Source: Rhodovastum atsumiense
Lineage (GTDB): Bacteria > Pseudomonadota > Alphaproteobacteria > Acetobacterales > Acetobacteraceae
Assembly (NCBI RefSeq): GCF_937425535.1
Contig: NZ_OW485601.1
Coordinates: 921,001 to 985,000, forward strand
Length of the DNA: 64,000 nt
Reading direction: 5' to 3'
Shown: positions 24,721-34,573 of the stretch, in pieces
Position numbering within the stretch: position 1 is the first letter of the stretch
Layout: each line of letters starts with the position of its first letter
The notes under the pieces: generated by a model
The model's input: only the letters and a program-made list of their open reading frames with translations
The model's database searches: none
Told to the model about the DNA's origin: nothing
Program-made: the position numbers and the translations under genes

Positions 24721-24749
24721 GACGCCCATATAGGCCCATGGTATCCCAT
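24719..24749 (+). promoter_or_regulatory. dcw-cluster promoter with three MraZ-type boxes
   Basis: TTGACG (24719-24724) and TATCCC (24742-24747) have a 17-base spacer. CCCAT occurs at 24725-24729, 24735-24739 and 24745-24749, that is ATGGG on the minus strand three times with a 10-bp period. MraZ of E. coli binds TGGGN repeats with 5-base gaps upstream of its own gene, so these are probably MraZ operators placed over the promoter for autorepression. The -10 match is weak. Confidence 0.65.
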
Positions 24750-24881
24750 AAGCCCCCAAGGCAAGAGGCGGCGCGCCCAAGCGGGGGCCCGGGCGGAACA
24801 CCGACCAGCCGTATCGGGAACAAAGCAGGCACCGTGACATGAGGCAGGCGGAAACACGCGGGAAAGGGCGTACCCGGCCGG

Positions 24882-25337
24882 ATGACCCAGTTTGTGGGCA
24901 CTCATCAGAACAGGCTGGACGCCAAGGGCCGTGTCTCGATCCCGGCGCCCTTTCGCAACGCCCTGAAGAACGCGGACGGAGTTACCAGCCTGATCCTGCG
25001 GCCCTCGCACACCTATGCCTGCATCGAAGGCTGGCCGCCCGCGATGTTCGAGGCGCTGTCCGCGCCGCTGCAGAAATTCGACATGTTCAGCGAGGAACAG
25101 GACGATCTTGCCGCTGTCCTGTTCGCCGAGGCCTATCCGGTCGAGGCCGACAAGGAAGGCCGCATCGTGCTTCCCGAAAGCCTGAAGGACCATGCCAGCC
25201 TGACCGAAGCCGTGCTGTTCATGGGGCTTGGCCGCACCTTCCAGATCTGGGAACCCAAGGCCGCCGAGCGGCGCCGCGCCGAGGCGCGCGAGCGGGTGCG
25301 CGCACGTGGCCTCACGCTGCCGGGAACGGCCGCATGA
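24882..25337 (+). CDS. mraZ: Transcriptional regulator MraZ
   Basis: A 151-residue SpoVT/AbrB-like regulator that autoregulates the dcw operon. The two repeats each carry the DNA-contacting motif: [12 protein letters not shown] near residue 12 and [11 protein letters not shown] near residue 90. The ring-forming protein binds phased TGGGN boxes, and three such boxes lie about 135 bases upstream. The leader between promoter and start is long for this locus, and the ribosome site is weak. The stop overlaps rsmH by ATGA. Confidence 0.97.
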   Translation: MTQFVGTHQNRLDAKGRVSIPAPFRNALKNADGVTSLILRPSHTYACIEGWPPAMFEALSAPLQKFDMFSEEQDDLAAVLFAEAYPVEADKEGRIVLPESLKDHASLTEAVLFMGLGRTFQIWEPKAAERRRAEARERVRARGLTLPGTAA

Positions 25338-26284
25338 GCGGGCACCTGCCGGTGATGCTGGCCGAGGTGCTGGAGATGCTGGCCCCCCGCCCTGGCGCGG
25401 CCTGCCTCGACGGCACCTTCGGCGGCGGCGGCTACAGCGGCGCCATTCTCGAGCGCGGCGTCGGCACGCTGTGGGCGATCGACCGCGACCCGGCCGCGAT
25501 CGCGCGGGGCGCCTCGCTGGCCGCCCGCCATCCGGGCCGGCTGCACCTGATCGAGGGCTGCTTCGGCGACCTGGCCGAATTGCTGCGCGACCGCGGCGTC
25601 GACCGCCTCGACGGCGTCGTGCTCGATCTCGGCGTTTCCTCCTTCCAGCTCGACGACCCCGACCGCGGCTTTTCCTTCCGCGGCGACGGGCCGCTCGACA
25701 TGCGCATGGGACGGCAGGGCCCGACCGCCGCCGACCTGGTCAACCGCCTGCCCGAGCAGGAACTGGCCGACACGCTGTTCCAGTTCGGCGAGGAACGGCT
25801 GTCGCGGCGCATCGCCCGCGCCATCGTCGCCGCGCGCGCCGAGACCCCGATCGAGACCACCGCGCGGCTGGCCGCCATCATCCGTGGCGTGGTGCCGCCG
25901 GATCGTTCTGGTATCGATCCCGCCACCCGCAGCTTCCAGGCCCTGCGCATCCGCGTGAACGATGAACTGGGCGAGATCACCCGCGCGCTGGCCGGCGCGG
26001 CCACGCTGCTCGCCCCCGGCGGCCGGCTGGTGGTGGTGTCCTTCCACTCGCTCGAAGACCGGCTGGTGAAGCGCTTCATGACCGAGGCGGCCGGCCGCGC
26101 ACCGGCGCCCTCGCGGCACCATCCCGGCGGCCTGGTGCCCCGCGATGCCGCCCGGTTCCGCCTGCTCACCCCACGGGCGCTTCGCCCGGGGGAGAGCGAA
26201 ACCACCGCCAACCCGCGGGCGCGCAGCGCGCGGCTGCGGGCGATTGAACGGGTGGCGAGCGCCACCGAAGGGGTTGCAGCATGA
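25334..26284 (+). CDS. rsmH: 16S rRNA (cytosine-1402-N4) methyltransferase
   Basis: RsmH (MraW) methylates C1402 of 16S rRNA with S-adenosylmethionine. Family blocks are [15 protein letters not shown] (cofactor loop), [29 protein letters not shown] and the late [15 protein letters not shown]. Length is 316 residues, normal. It starts by ATGA overlap with mraZ and ends by ATGA overlap with ftsL, so it is a core member of the polycistron. Confidence 0.98.
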   Translation: MSGHLPVMLAEVLEMLAPRPGAACLDGTFGGGGYSGAILERGVGTLWAIDRDPAAIARGASLAARHPGRLHLIEGCFGDLAELLRDRGVDRLDGVVLDLGVSSFQLDDPDRGFSFRGDGPLDMRMGRQGPTAADLVNRLPEQELADTLFQFGEERLSRRIARAIVAARAETPIETTARLAAIIRGVVPPDRSGIDPATRSFQALRIRVNDELGEITRALAGAATLLAPGGRLVVVSFHSLEDRLVKRFMTEAAGRAPAPSRHHPGGLVPRDAARFRLLTPRALRPGESETTANPRARSARLRAIERVASATEGVAA

Positions 26285-27252
26285 TCCGGCCATTCACCTT
26301 TGTCTGCATGGTGCTGGCCGGCGGTGCGGGCCTCTATCTCTACCAGGCCAAGCACACCTCGCAGTTGCTCGACCGCGAGATCGCGCGGGTGGTCCGCCAG
26401 GCCGACGGGGCGCGCGAGCGCATGGCCGTGCTGCGCGCCGAATACACGCTGCTGAATGATCCCTCGCGCCTGTCCGAACTCGCCGGGCAGCATCTGCCGG
26501 GGCTGAAGACCACCCAGCCCGGCCAGTTCACCACGGTGGCGGAGTTCGAGAAGCGGTTGCCGCCGGTGGGCGAGCCGCCGGCCGAGCCCGCGCCGGTCGA
26601 ACCCGACGCGCCGGGGGCGAAGCTGCCGGAACCGAAGCCGGTCGACCTGCCGGTGGCCAGGCTGCCCGAGGCAAAGCCCGACCGGCCTGAGAAGACCGAG
26701 CCGGCACGCCCGGCAATCGCCCACCGCCCGGCCGCCGAACCCGCCGCCGTTGCCGCCGCCACCGCCCCGCGCCCGGCGCAGGCGACGGCGCAGGCGCAGG
26801 CGCAGCAATCCTCGCCGCAGCCTGCCCCCCAGCGCACCGCCCCGTCGCGCCCGATCGTGCTGACCGAAACCCTCGGCTCGCCCGCCGCGCATGCGCGCCA
26901 GCGCACGCGCGCGCCGGCGCAGGCCGCGGTGGTGCCGACCGCCGCGGTGCAGCCGGCCTCGCCGCCGCCGACCCACCAATGGGCCAGCGCCCTGGGCAAC
27001 CGCCCCTCCTCGCCGCCGCCGCGCCCGCTCTCGATGCAGGCGGCCGGCACGCAAGCCTATGCCCCGCCCCCGGGCAGCCCCGCCGAAGCGGTGGCGCGCG
27101 CGGCCCGGGGCGGGGCCGTCGATCCCTCGGTTCCGGCGGTGGCATCGGCGCTCGGCATGGCGCGCTCGCTCAGCGCGGCCTCGCCGGTCAGTGCCGCCAA
27201 TGCCGCCTCCTACTGGCAGGCTGGCGGGGGCCAGCCGGCAGGTAACCGATGA
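26281..27252 (+). CDS. ftsL: Cell-division protein FtsL with long Pro/Ala tail
   Basis: Position between rsmH and ftsI, a short cytoplasmic start, one membrane helix (about residues 5-20) and a heptad-like coiled coil ([20 protein letters not shown] to about residue 60, then [10 protein letters not shown]) identify FtsL, a bitopic divisome subunit that pairs with FtsB and FtsQ and activates FtsWI. The canonical part is only about 100 residues. The remaining 220 are low-complexity and rich in Pro, Ala and Gln, which is far longer than usual FtsL and presumably extends through the periplasm. ATGA overlaps both neighbours. Confidence 0.85.
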   Translation: MIRPFTFVCMVLAGGAGLYLYQAKHTSQLLDREIARVVRQADGARERMAVLRAEYTLLNDPSRLSELAGQHLPGLKTTQPGQFTTVAEFEKRLPPVGEPPAEPAPVEPDAPGAKLPEPKPVDLPVARLPEAKPDRPEKTEPARPAIAHRPAAEPAAVAAATAPRPAQATAQAQAQQSSPQPAPQRTAPSRPIVLTETLGSPAAHARQRTRAPAQAAVVPTAAVQPASPPPTHQWASALGNRPSSPPPRPLSMQAAGTQAYAPPPGSPAEAVARAARGGAVDPSVPAVASALGMARSLSAASPVSAANAASYWQAGGGQPAGNR

Positions 27253-29249
27253 CCGAGGGCCCGCTCGCCGCCCCCTCGCCGTCCAGCCCGGCCCGCCGGT
27301 TCGGCGCGCCGCGCGAGGCGGCGGTGCCGCGCATGGAGACAGTGCGGATCACCGCGCCCGACCTGCAACGCCGTGCCGCGCTGGAGCGCACGCGCGAGCG
27401 GCTGGTGCTGGCAGCGGGCGGGTTCGCGCTGCTGTTCGCGGCGCTGGTGGTCAAGCTGGCGGATGCCAGCATCTTCGACCCGCGGATGCCGCGCCTGGTC
27501 GAGCAGCGGGTGAAGCCGCCCGAGCCGCCCGCGGATGGCAGCGCCTCCGATCTGATGCTGCGCGCCCAGCGTGCCATGATCACCGACCGCAACGGCGAGA
27601 TCCTGGCCATCTCGCTGCCCACCGCGGCGGTCTACGCCAATCCGCGCGAAATGATCGATCCGGCCGAGACGGCGCGCAAACTGAAGTCGGTCCTGCCCCG
27701 GCTCGACGAGGACGTGGTGCTGGAGCGGCTGTCCGGCGACAAGCAGTTCGTCTACCTCGCCCGCCAGATCACGCCGCGCGAGCAGTTGCAGATCAACGCC
27801 CTCGGCATTCCCGGCGTCTATTTCGAATCGACCGAGCGGCGCCGCTACCCGATGGGCCGCGTCGCCGCCCAGGTGCTCGGGGGTGTCGACGTGGACGGCA
27901 ACGGTGTCGCCGGCGTCGAACGGTTCTTCGAGCAGCGCCTGCGCGACGACCCGGCGCCGTTGCGCCTGTCGATCGATGTGCGCGTGCAGGCGGTGGTGCG
28001 CGACGAGCTGTCACGGGCGATGGAGGAATTCAGCGCCATCGGCGCATGCGGCATCGTCATGGACGTGCGCACGGGCGAGATCGTGGCGATGGCCAGCCTG
28101 CCCGACTACGACGCCAACACGTTCGGCCAGTCGCCGGCGGATGACCGGTTCAATCGTTGCGTCACCGGCGTATACGAGCCCGGCAGCACCTTCAAGCTGC
28201 AGACTGCGTCGATGGCGCTCGACAACAACGTGGTCAATCTCTGGAACGGCTTCGACGCCAGCCACGCGATCCGCATCGGCCGGTTCACCATCAACGACTT
28301 CGAAGGCAAGCACCGGTTCCTCTACGTGCCGGAGATCCTGGCCTATTCGTCCAATATCGGCGCGGCCAGGATGGCCGAGGCCGCCGGCCCGACGCTGCAG
28401 CGGGCGTGGATGGAGAAGATGGGCATGCTGCGCCGGCTGGGCGTGGAACTGCCCGAGGCCGCCGCGCCGATGGCCCCGCCCGCGGCCAACTGGAAGGAAG
28501 TCTCCACCCTGACCATCGCCTTCGGCCACGGCATCGCGGTCTCGCCGCTGCATGTCGTCGCCGGCACCGCGGCGATCGCCAATGGCGGCGTCTACATGCG
28601 CCCGACCGTGGTGGCGGCGGAATCCGGCACCACCCGCGAAGGCCGGCGGGTGATGCAGCAATCGACCTCCGACACCATGCGCCGGCTGATGCGCCTGGTG
28701 GTGACCGACGGCTTCGGCAAGAACGCCGAGGTGCCCGGCTACTATGTCGGCGGCAAGACCGGCACCGCCGAGAAGATCGCCGGCCGGGGCTACAACCGGC
28801 ACTCGCGCGTCGCCGCCTTCATGGGTGCCTTCCCGATGAACGCGCCCCGTTACGCCGTCTACATGATGCTCGACGAGCCGCACGCCACCAAGGCCACCTA
28901 TGGCTACGCCACCGCGGGCTGGGTGAGCGCGCCGGCCGCGGGCCGCGTGATCGCGCGCGCCGCGCCGATGCTCGGCCTGCTGCCGCAGATCGAGAGCGCC
29001 GCCACGATCTCCGCCCAGCTCGCCATCCCGCTGCAGCCGCCGCGACCGGGCGGCGCGAAGCCGGCCGGCGCCCCGGTCGCCACCACCCCCGCCCCTCGCC
29101 CGGCGCCGCCGGTCGCCACGGCGCCGCGCCCCGCCCCCGGCTCGGTGCCCGCCGCCGCCCCGCCCGTCATGCCGGCGCCGCGTGACCTGCGGCACGAGGC
29201 GCGCGCCACCGTTCCTGCCCCGGGCCCGTCCGCGCTTGCGGTGCGCTGA
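27249..29249 (+). CDS. ftsI: Penicillin-binding protein FtsI (PBP3), septal transpeptidase
   Basis: Bitopic class B penicillin-binding protein that crosslinks septal peptidoglycan. One membrane helix near residues 50-70 precedes the dimerisation domain. The transpeptidase has STFK (serine about residue 313), SSN (about 367) and KTG (about 503). The 666-residue length is larger than typical because about 70 Pro/Ala-rich residues follow the catalytic domain, like the tail on FtsL next door. The start overlaps ftsL by ATGA; murE begins four bases after the stop. Confidence 0.97.
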   Translation: MTEGPLAAPSPSSPARRFGAPREAAVPRMETVRITAPDLQRRAALERTRERLVLAAGGFALLFAALVVKLADASIFDPRMPRLVEQRVKPPEPPADGSASDLMLRAQRAMITDRNGEILAISLPTAAVYANPREMIDPAETARKLKSVLPRLDEDVVLERLSGDKQFVYLARQITPREQLQINALGIPGVYFESTERRRYPMGRVAAQVLGGVDVDGNGVAGVERFFEQRLRDDPAPLRLSIDVRVQAVVRDELSRAMEEFSAIGACGIVMDVRTGEIVAMASLPDYDANTFGQSPADDRFNRCVTGVYEPGSTFKLQTASMALDNNVVNLWNGFDASHAIRIGRFTINDFEGKHRFLYVPEILAYSSNIGAARMAEAAGPTLQRAWMEKMGMLRRLGVELPEAAAPMAPPAANWKEVSTLTIAFGHGIAVSPLHVVAGTAAIANGGVYMRPTVVAAESGTTREGRRVMQQSTSDTMRRLMRLVVTDGFGKNAEVPGYYVGGKTGTAEKIAGRGYNRHSRVAAFMGAFPMNAPRYAVYMMLDEPHATKATYGYATAGWVSAPAAGRVIARAAPMLGLLPQIESAATISAQLAIPLQPPRPGGAKPAGAPVATTPAPRPAPPVATAPRPAPGSVPAAAPPVMPAPRDLRHEARATVPAPGPSALAVR

Positions 29250-29253
29250 CCTC

Positions 29254-30741
29254 ATGCGAGCCATTCCGGACCTGCCGGCGCGGGACTGGCATGACGCGGC
29301 GGGGCTGGATTTCGCCGGCGTCACGGCCGACAGCCGGCGCGTGAAGGACGGATATCTTTTTGCCGCCCTGCCCGGCAGCCGGGCAGACGGGCGGCTTTTC
29401 ATTGCGGATGCGGTCGCCCGTGGCGCCGCGGCCGTGCTCGCCCCCGAGGGCACCGCCTGGCCCGACACGGTGCCGGCGCGCCCGCTCATTCTCGACCCCG
29501 AACCACGCCGGCGGCTGGCGCAGATCGCCGCGGCACTGGCCGGCGCCCAGCCCGATCTGGTGGTGGCCGTCACCGGCACCAACGGCAAGACCAGCACGGT
29601 GGAATTCCTGCGCCAGATCTGGGCGGCATCCGGGCAGCAGGCAGCCAGCCTGGGCACGTTGGGGCTGCATGCGCCGGGCTTTCCGCCCGGTCCGGGCCTG
29701 ACCACGCCCGATCCGGAAACGCTGGCCGACACCCTCGCCCGGCTCGCCCGCGCCGGCGTGCAGCACGCCGCGATGGAAGCCTCCTCGCACGGGCTGGATC
29801 AGTTCCGCCTCGACGGGGTGCACCTGGCCGCCGGGGCCTTCACCAACCTCACCCGCGACCACCTCGACTACCACGGCACGCTGGACGCCTATCGCGCCGC
29901 CAAGCTGCGGCTGTTCCGTGACTTGCTGGCACCGGGCGCGCCCGCGGTGGCAAGCGGCACGCTCGATGCCGCCACGCTGGCGGCGCTGCGCGAGATCGCC
30001 GCAGCCCGGCGGCTCGGATTGCAGGTGGTGGGCGAAGGCGGCGATTCGATCCGGCTGCTGCGCACCGTGCCGCTGCCGGACGGGCAGGTGATCGAAATCG
30101 AAACGAGCGGCGCGCGGCACGAGATCACCCTGGCGCTGCCGGGTCGGTTCCAGACCGACAACGTGCTGGTGGCGGCGGCGCTGGCACAGGCCACCGGCAC
30201 GCGCGACGTGCTGGCCGTGCTGCCGCGCCTGACCGGCGTGCGCGGACGGATGGAACTGGCCGCGCGGCTGGCGAACGGCGCCGCGGTCTATGTCGATTAC
30301 GCACACACGCCGGATGCACTGGAACGGCTGCTGAGCGCGCTGCGTCCGCACACCCATGCGCGCCTGCACGTGGTGTTCGGTGCCGGCGGCGACCGTGACC
30401 GCGGCAAGCGGCCATTGATGGGCGAAGCCGCGGCCCGGCTGGCCGATGTCGCCGTCGTCACCGACGACAATCCGCGCAGCGAGGATCCCGCCACCATTCG
30501 CGCCGAGGTGCTGGCCGGCTGCCGCGCGGCGGGCAACGGGCGCGGACGCGATGGCGGCGAGCGCCGGGCGGCGATCGCCTCGGCCCTGTCCGATCTCGGG
30601 CCGGACGATGTGCTGGTGGTGGCCGGCAAGGGCCATGAGCAGGGCCAGACCATCGCCGGCATGACCCTGCCCTTCGACGACGCCGAAACGGTGCGGCACC
30701 TGCTTGGAACTGCTTCCCCGCGTGGCCAGGAGGAAGCGTAG
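29254..30741 (+). CDS. murE: UDP-MurNAc-L-Ala-D-Glu:meso-DAP ligase
   Basis: MurE adds meso-diaminopimelate to the peptidoglycan precursor in the cytoplasm. The ATP loop TGTNGKTST, the carbamoyl-lysine region and the DNPRSEDP motif are visible; DNPR is the meso-DAP specificity motif (lysine enzymes differ there). Length is 495 residues. ATG at 29254 lies just after the ftsI stop; earlier in-frame starts would run into ftsI. The next gene follows its stop without a gap. Confidence 0.97.
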   Translation: MRAIPDLPARDWHDAAGLDFAGVTADSRRVKDGYLFAALPGSRADGRLFIADAVARGAAAVLAPEGTAWPDTVPARPLILDPEPRRRLAQIAAALAGAQPDLVVAVTGTNGKTSTVEFLRQIWAASGQQAASLGTLGLHAPGFPPGPGLTTPDPETLADTLARLARAGVQHAAMEASSHGLDQFRLDGVHLAAGAFTNLTRDHLDYHGTLDAYRAAKLRLFRDLLAPGAPAVASGTLDAATLAALREIAAARRLGLQVVGEGGDSIRLLRTVPLPDGQVIEIETSGARHEITLALPGRFQTDNVLVAAALAQATGTRDVLAVLPRLTGVRGRMELAARLANGAAVYVDYAHTPDALERLLSALRPHTHARLHVVFGAGGDRDRGKRPLMGEAAARLADVAVVTDDNPRSEDPATIRAEVLAGCRAAGNGRGRDGGERRAAIASALSDLGPDDVLVVAGKGHEQGQTIAGMTLPFDDAETVRHLLGTASPRGQEEA

Positions 30742-32121
30742 ATGGCGCTTTGGCAGGCAGCGGATCTCGCCACGGCCACGGGCGGGATCCTCCGAACCCC
30801 GTTCACCGCCACCGGCGTGTCGATCGACACGCGCTCGCTGCGCCCGGGCGACCTGTTCGTCGCCCTGCAGGGCGAGGCGCGCGACGGGCACGGCTTCGTC
30901 GCCGAGGCGCTGGCACGCGGTGCCGCCGGCGCGCTGGTGACGCATGTGCCCGCCGGCGTGGAAGCGACGGCGCCGTTGCTGGTGGTGGGCGACACGCTGG
31001 AAGGGCTGCGTGCGCTCGGGCAATTCGCCCGCGCGCGCTTTCGCGGACGGCTGGTGGCGGTGACAGGCTCGGTCGGCAAGACCACCACCAAGGAAATGCT
31101 GCGCCGCATGCTCGCGGCCGAGGCACCGACCCATGCCGCCGAGGCCTCGTACAACAATCACTGGGGCGTGCCGCTGACACTGGCGCGCCTGCCGGCGGAT
31201 GCCGCGTACTGCGTGGTCGAGATCGGCATGAACCATGCCGGCGAGATCGCGCCGCTGGCCCGGCTGGCCCGCCCGCACGTGGCGCTGATCGTCAGCGTCG
31301 AGGGCGCGCATCTCGGCCATCTCGGCAGCATGGCGGCGATCGCCGACGAGAAGGCGGAGATCATGGCGGGGCTGGAACCGGGCAGCACTGCGGTGCTGCC
31401 CGCCGACAATCCCCTGCTGCCGCGCCTGCTGGCCCGCGCCGGCGATGCCCGCGTGCGCAGCTTCGGCACCAGCGCGGCCGCGGACGCCCGTCTGCTGCAG
31501 GTGGCAGCGGATGCCGAAGGAACATCGTTGCGCATTCGAATTGATGGACAGGATCTGCCGTTGCGAATCGCCGCAGCGGGACGGCACATGGCCATGAACG
31601 CGACGGCGGCCCTGCTGGCTGCTGTCGCGCTTGGCGCCCCCCCCGGCCGGGCCGCGGCGGCGCTGACAGGCTTCGCCCCGGTCGCCGGCCGTGGCGCGCG
31701 CCGACGCATCGTCGTGACCGGAGGCTCCGCCCTGCTGCTGGACGAAAGCTACAACGCCTCGCCGGCGGCGGTGCGCGCGGCGCTGTCCGTGCTGGCCCTG
31801 CAGGATGCGGCCCGCCGCGTCGCGGTGCTGGGCGACATGCTCGAACTCGGCGAGCACGGGCCGGCGGAACACGAGGGGCTTGCCGCCGATGTCGCCGCCA
31901 GCGCCGACATCGTATTCACCTGCGGCCCGCAGATGGCGCTGCTGCACGCGGCGCTGCCGGCCGGCAAACGTGGCGCCCATGCGGCGAACGCGGCCATGCT
32001 CGCGCCACTGGTTGCGGCTTCCCTGCGCGGCGGTGACGCCGTCCTGGTCAAGGGCAGCCTCGGCAGCCGCATGAAGACAATCGTTCAAGCGATCGAACCG
32101 GTCGCGCCGGAGCCAGTCTGA
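30742..32121 (+). CDS. murF: UDP-MurNAc-tripeptide:D-Ala-D-Ala ligase
   Basis: MurF attaches D-Ala-D-Ala to complete the pentapeptide precursor. The P-loop [13 protein letters not shown], the [13 protein letters not shown] substrate loop, and [15 protein letters not shown] in the C-terminal domain are typical. Length is 459 residues. Its ATG follows the murE TAG directly, and its stop shares one base with the mraY start, so translation is probably coupled across the three. Confidence 0.97.
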   Translation: MALWQAADLATATGGILRTPFTATGVSIDTRSLRPGDLFVALQGEARDGHGFVAEALARGAAGALVTHVPAGVEATAPLLVVGDTLEGLRALGQFARARFRGRLVAVTGSVGKTTTKEMLRRMLAAEAPTHAAEASYNNHWGVPLTLARLPADAAYCVVEIGMNHAGEIAPLARLARPHVALIVSVEGAHLGHLGSMAAIADEKAEIMAGLEPGSTAVLPADNPLLPRLLARAGDARVRSFGTSAAADARLLQVAADAEGTSLRIRIDGQDLPLRIAAAGRHMAMNATAALLAAVALGAPPGRAAAALTGFAPVAGRGARRRIVVTGGSALLLDESYNASPAAVRAALSVLALQDAARRVAVLGDMLELGEHGPAEHEGLAADVAASADIVFTCGPQMALLHAALPAGKRGAHAANAAMLAPLVAASLRGGDAVLVKGSLGSRMKTIVQAIEPVAPEPV

Positions 32122-33209
32122 TGCTCTACAATCTCGTGGCTCCGTTCGCGGACCAGTTCATCGCCTTCAACCTGTTCCGCTACCTGACCTTCCGGTCGGG
32201 GGCGGCCTGCATCACCGCGCTGGTCCTGAGCCTGGCCTTCGGCCCCGCCTTCATCCGCGCGCTGAAGCGCGTGCAGCGCCAGGGCCAGCCGATCCGGCCG
32301 GACGGGCCGGAGCGGCACCTGCTGGAGAAGAAGGGCACGCCCACCATGGGCGGCATGCTGATCCTCTCCAGCCTCGCCGTGTCGACGCTGCTCTGGGCCA
32401 ACCTGCGCAACGGCTATGTGTGGGCGGTGCTGCTGGTCACGCTGGGCTATGGCGCGATCGGCTTCATCGACGACTACATCAAGCTGTCGAAGGCGAATTT
32501 CCGCGGCCTGTCGGCCCGCGGCAAGCTGGTGCTGCAGAGCACGATCGGCCTGATCGCCGGCATCGCCTTCATGCTGATGACGCGCGAGCCGCTGGCCAGC
32601 GGCCTGGCGATCCCGGTGATGAAGGAAGTGCTGATCCCGCTCGGCTTCGCATTCCCGCTGATGGCGATGCTGGTGATGGTGGGCTTCTCCAACGCGGTGA
32701 ACCTCACCGACGGGCTCGACGGGCTGGCAACGGTGCCGACCATCATCGCCGCCGGCGTGTTCGCGCTGATCGCCTATCTCGTCGGCAACAGCATCTTCGC
32801 CAATTACCTGCAGCTCAACTTCGTCCCCGGCGTGGGCGAGCTGGCCGTGTTCTGCTCGGCACTGATCGGCGCCGGCCTCGGCTTCCTGTGGTTCAACGCC
32901 CCGCCGGCGGCGGTGTTCATGGGCGACACCGGCGCGCTCGCACTCGGCGGCGCGCTCGGCGCGGTCGCCGTCGCCACCAAGCACGAAGTGGTGCTGGGCA
33001 TCGTCGGCGGCCTGTTCGTCATGGAAACAGTCAGCGTCATCGTGCAGGTGTTCTGGTTCAAGCGAACCGGACGCCGCGTCTTCCTGATGGCGCCGCTGCA
33101 CCATCATTTCGAGAAGAAGGGCTGGAAGGAACCGACCGTCGTCATCCGCTTCTGGATCATCGCGGTGATCCTGGCGCTGCTCGGGCTCGGGACCCTGAAG
33201 ATCCGATGA
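32121..33209 (+). CDS. mraY: Phospho-MurNAc-pentapeptide transferase
   Basis: MraY moves phospho-MurNAc-pentapeptide to undecaprenyl phosphate, making lipid I in the inner membrane. The 362-residue protein has about ten hydrophobic helices and the family motifs [17 protein letters not shown] with the Mg-binding aspartates, [10 protein letters not shown] and the late HHHFEKKGW loop. It overlaps murF by one base and murD by ATGA. Confidence 0.98.
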   Translation: MLYNLVAPFADQFIAFNLFRYLTFRSGAACITALVLSLAFGPAFIRALKRVQRQGQPIRPDGPERHLLEKKGTPTMGGMLILSSLAVSTLLWANLRNGYVWAVLLVTLGYGAIGFIDDYIKLSKANFRGLSARGKLVLQSTIGLIAGIAFMLMTREPLASGLAIPVMKEVLIPLGFAFPLMAMLVMVGFSNAVNLTDGLDGLATVPTIIAAGVFALIAYLVGNSIFANYLQLNFVPGVGELAVFCSALIGAGLGFLWFNAPPAAVFMGDTGALALGGALGAVAVATKHEVVLGIVGGLFVMETVSVIVQVFWFKRTGRRVFLMAPLHHHFEKKGWKEPTVVIRFWIIAVILALLGLGTLKIR

Positions 33210-34573
33210 CCTTCCCCTCGCACCTCTTCGCGGGACGCCGCTTCGCCGTCGTCGGGCTGGGCCGCAACGGCCTGCCCGCGGCGCGGACGCTGCGGGCCAT
33301 GGGCGCGGAGGTGGTCACGTGGGACGACAAGGCGCCGGCGCGCGCGCAGGCCGAGGCCGAAGGGCTGGCGGTGCGCGAGCCGGACATGGCGGGGCTGGAC
33401 GCGCTGGTGCTCTCGCCGGGGATCCCGCACACCCTGCCCGCGCCGCACCCGCTGGCCGCGCGCGCGCGGGCGGCGGGGGTGCCGATCCTGTCCGATGCCG
33501 ACCTGCTGTACCAGGCCGTGCGGGCCAGTGGCTCGCGCGCCCGCTTCGCTGGCATCACCGGCACCAACGGCAAGTCCACCACCACCGCCCTGCTCGCCCA
33601 CATCCTGGAACGGACCGGCCGCCCGGTGGCGGCGGGGGGCAATCTCGGCACGGCGGCACTGGCCTTGCCCCGGCTCGATCACGATGGCGTGTACGTGCTC
33701 GAGATGTCGTCCTACATGCTGGAACGACTCGCGGCACTTCGTTTCGACATCGCGACCATGCTCAACCTCAGCCCGGACCACCTGGACCGGCATGGCGACA
33801 TGGCGGGCTATGCGCGGGCCAAGCGGTCCATCTTCGACCGCCAGACCGGCGCCGACACGGCGGTGGTGGGCATCGACGACGCCGACGGGCGCGCGATGGC
33901 GGCGGCGCTGCGCGCGGGGCCGGCGCGCCTGATGACGATTTCCGGCGAAGGACCGGCCGATCTGGGACCCGAGGGGAGCGTGCTGCGCGACGCCGACGGG
34001 CCGATCGTGGATCTCGCGCGGGCCCGCGCCCTGCCGGGCAGCCACAACGCCCAGAATGCCGCCGCCGCCGCGGCGATGGCGCTTTCCCTCGGCGTGACGC
34101 GGACACAGGTCGCCGAAGGTATTCTCAGCTATCCGGGCCTGCCGCACCGGCAGGAACGCGTGGCCGAGGCCGCCGGCGTGGTGTTCGTCAACGACAGCAA
34201 GGCGACCAATGCCGATTCCGCGGCGCGCGCGCTCGGTTGCTACGATCGCCTCATCTGGATCGCCGGCGGCATGGCCAAGGCGGGCGGCATCGACAGCCTG
34301 GTGCCATTCTTCCCGCGCATCGCGCTGGCGTTGCTGATCGGGCGCGACGCCCCGGTGCTGGCGCAGACCCTGGCCGCGCACGGCGTGCCGCATCGCGATG
34401 TCGGCACGCTGGATGCGGCGGTGGCGGCGGCCTGGCAGGAAGCGCGTGCCGGCACCGCGCCGGTGGTGCTGCTCTCGCCGGCCTGTGCGTCCTGGGACCA
34501 GTTCACCGGCTTCGATGCACGCGGCGACCGCTTCCGCGCGCTGGCGCAGGCCCTGGCGGAGAGCAGCGCATGA
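33206..34573 (+). CDS. murD: UDP-MurNAc-L-alanine:D-glutamate ligase
   Basis: MurD adds D-glutamate to UDP-MurNAc-L-Ala. An N-terminal Rossmann-like domain ([15 protein letters not shown]), the ATP loop [26 protein letters not shown] and [15 protein letters not shown] are clear. Length is 455 residues. ATGA overlaps link it to mraY and ftsW. As in other alphaproteobacteria it sits between mraY and ftsW. Confidence 0.97.
   Translation: MTFPSHLFAGRRFAVVGLGRNGLPAARTLRAMGAEVVTWDDKAPARAQAEAEGLAVREPDMAGLDALVLSPGIPHTLPAPHPLAARARAAGVPILSDADLLYQAVRASGSRARFAGITGTNGKSTTTALLAHILERTGRPVAAGGNLGTAALALPRLDHDGVYVLEMSSYMLERLAALRFDIATMLNLSPDHLDRHGDMAGYARAKRSIFDRQTGADTAVVGIDDADGRAMAAALRAGPARLMTISGEGPADLGPEGSVLRDADGPIVDLARARALPGSHNAQNAAAAAAMALSLGVTRTQVAEGILSYPGLPHRQERVAEAAGVVFVNDSKATNADSAARALGCYDRLIWIAGGMAKAGGIDSLVPFFPRIALALLIGRDAPVLAQTLAAHGVPHRDVGTLDAAVAAAWQEARAGTAPVVLLSPACASWDQFTGFDARGDRFRALAQALAESSA

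Noticed and set aside
24454-24837. Open frame of 127 codons across the rnpB 3' end and mraZ leader
   Set aside because: Its first part is RNase P RNA and its later part covers the MraZ boxes; composition is not protein-like.
29167-32088. Very long open frame (about 970 codons) on the minus strand opposite murE and murF
   Set aside because: It is a by-product of high GC at third positions. The plus strand encodes unmistakable MurE and MurF over the same bases, and the antisense product is His/Arg/Gln-rich without any domain.
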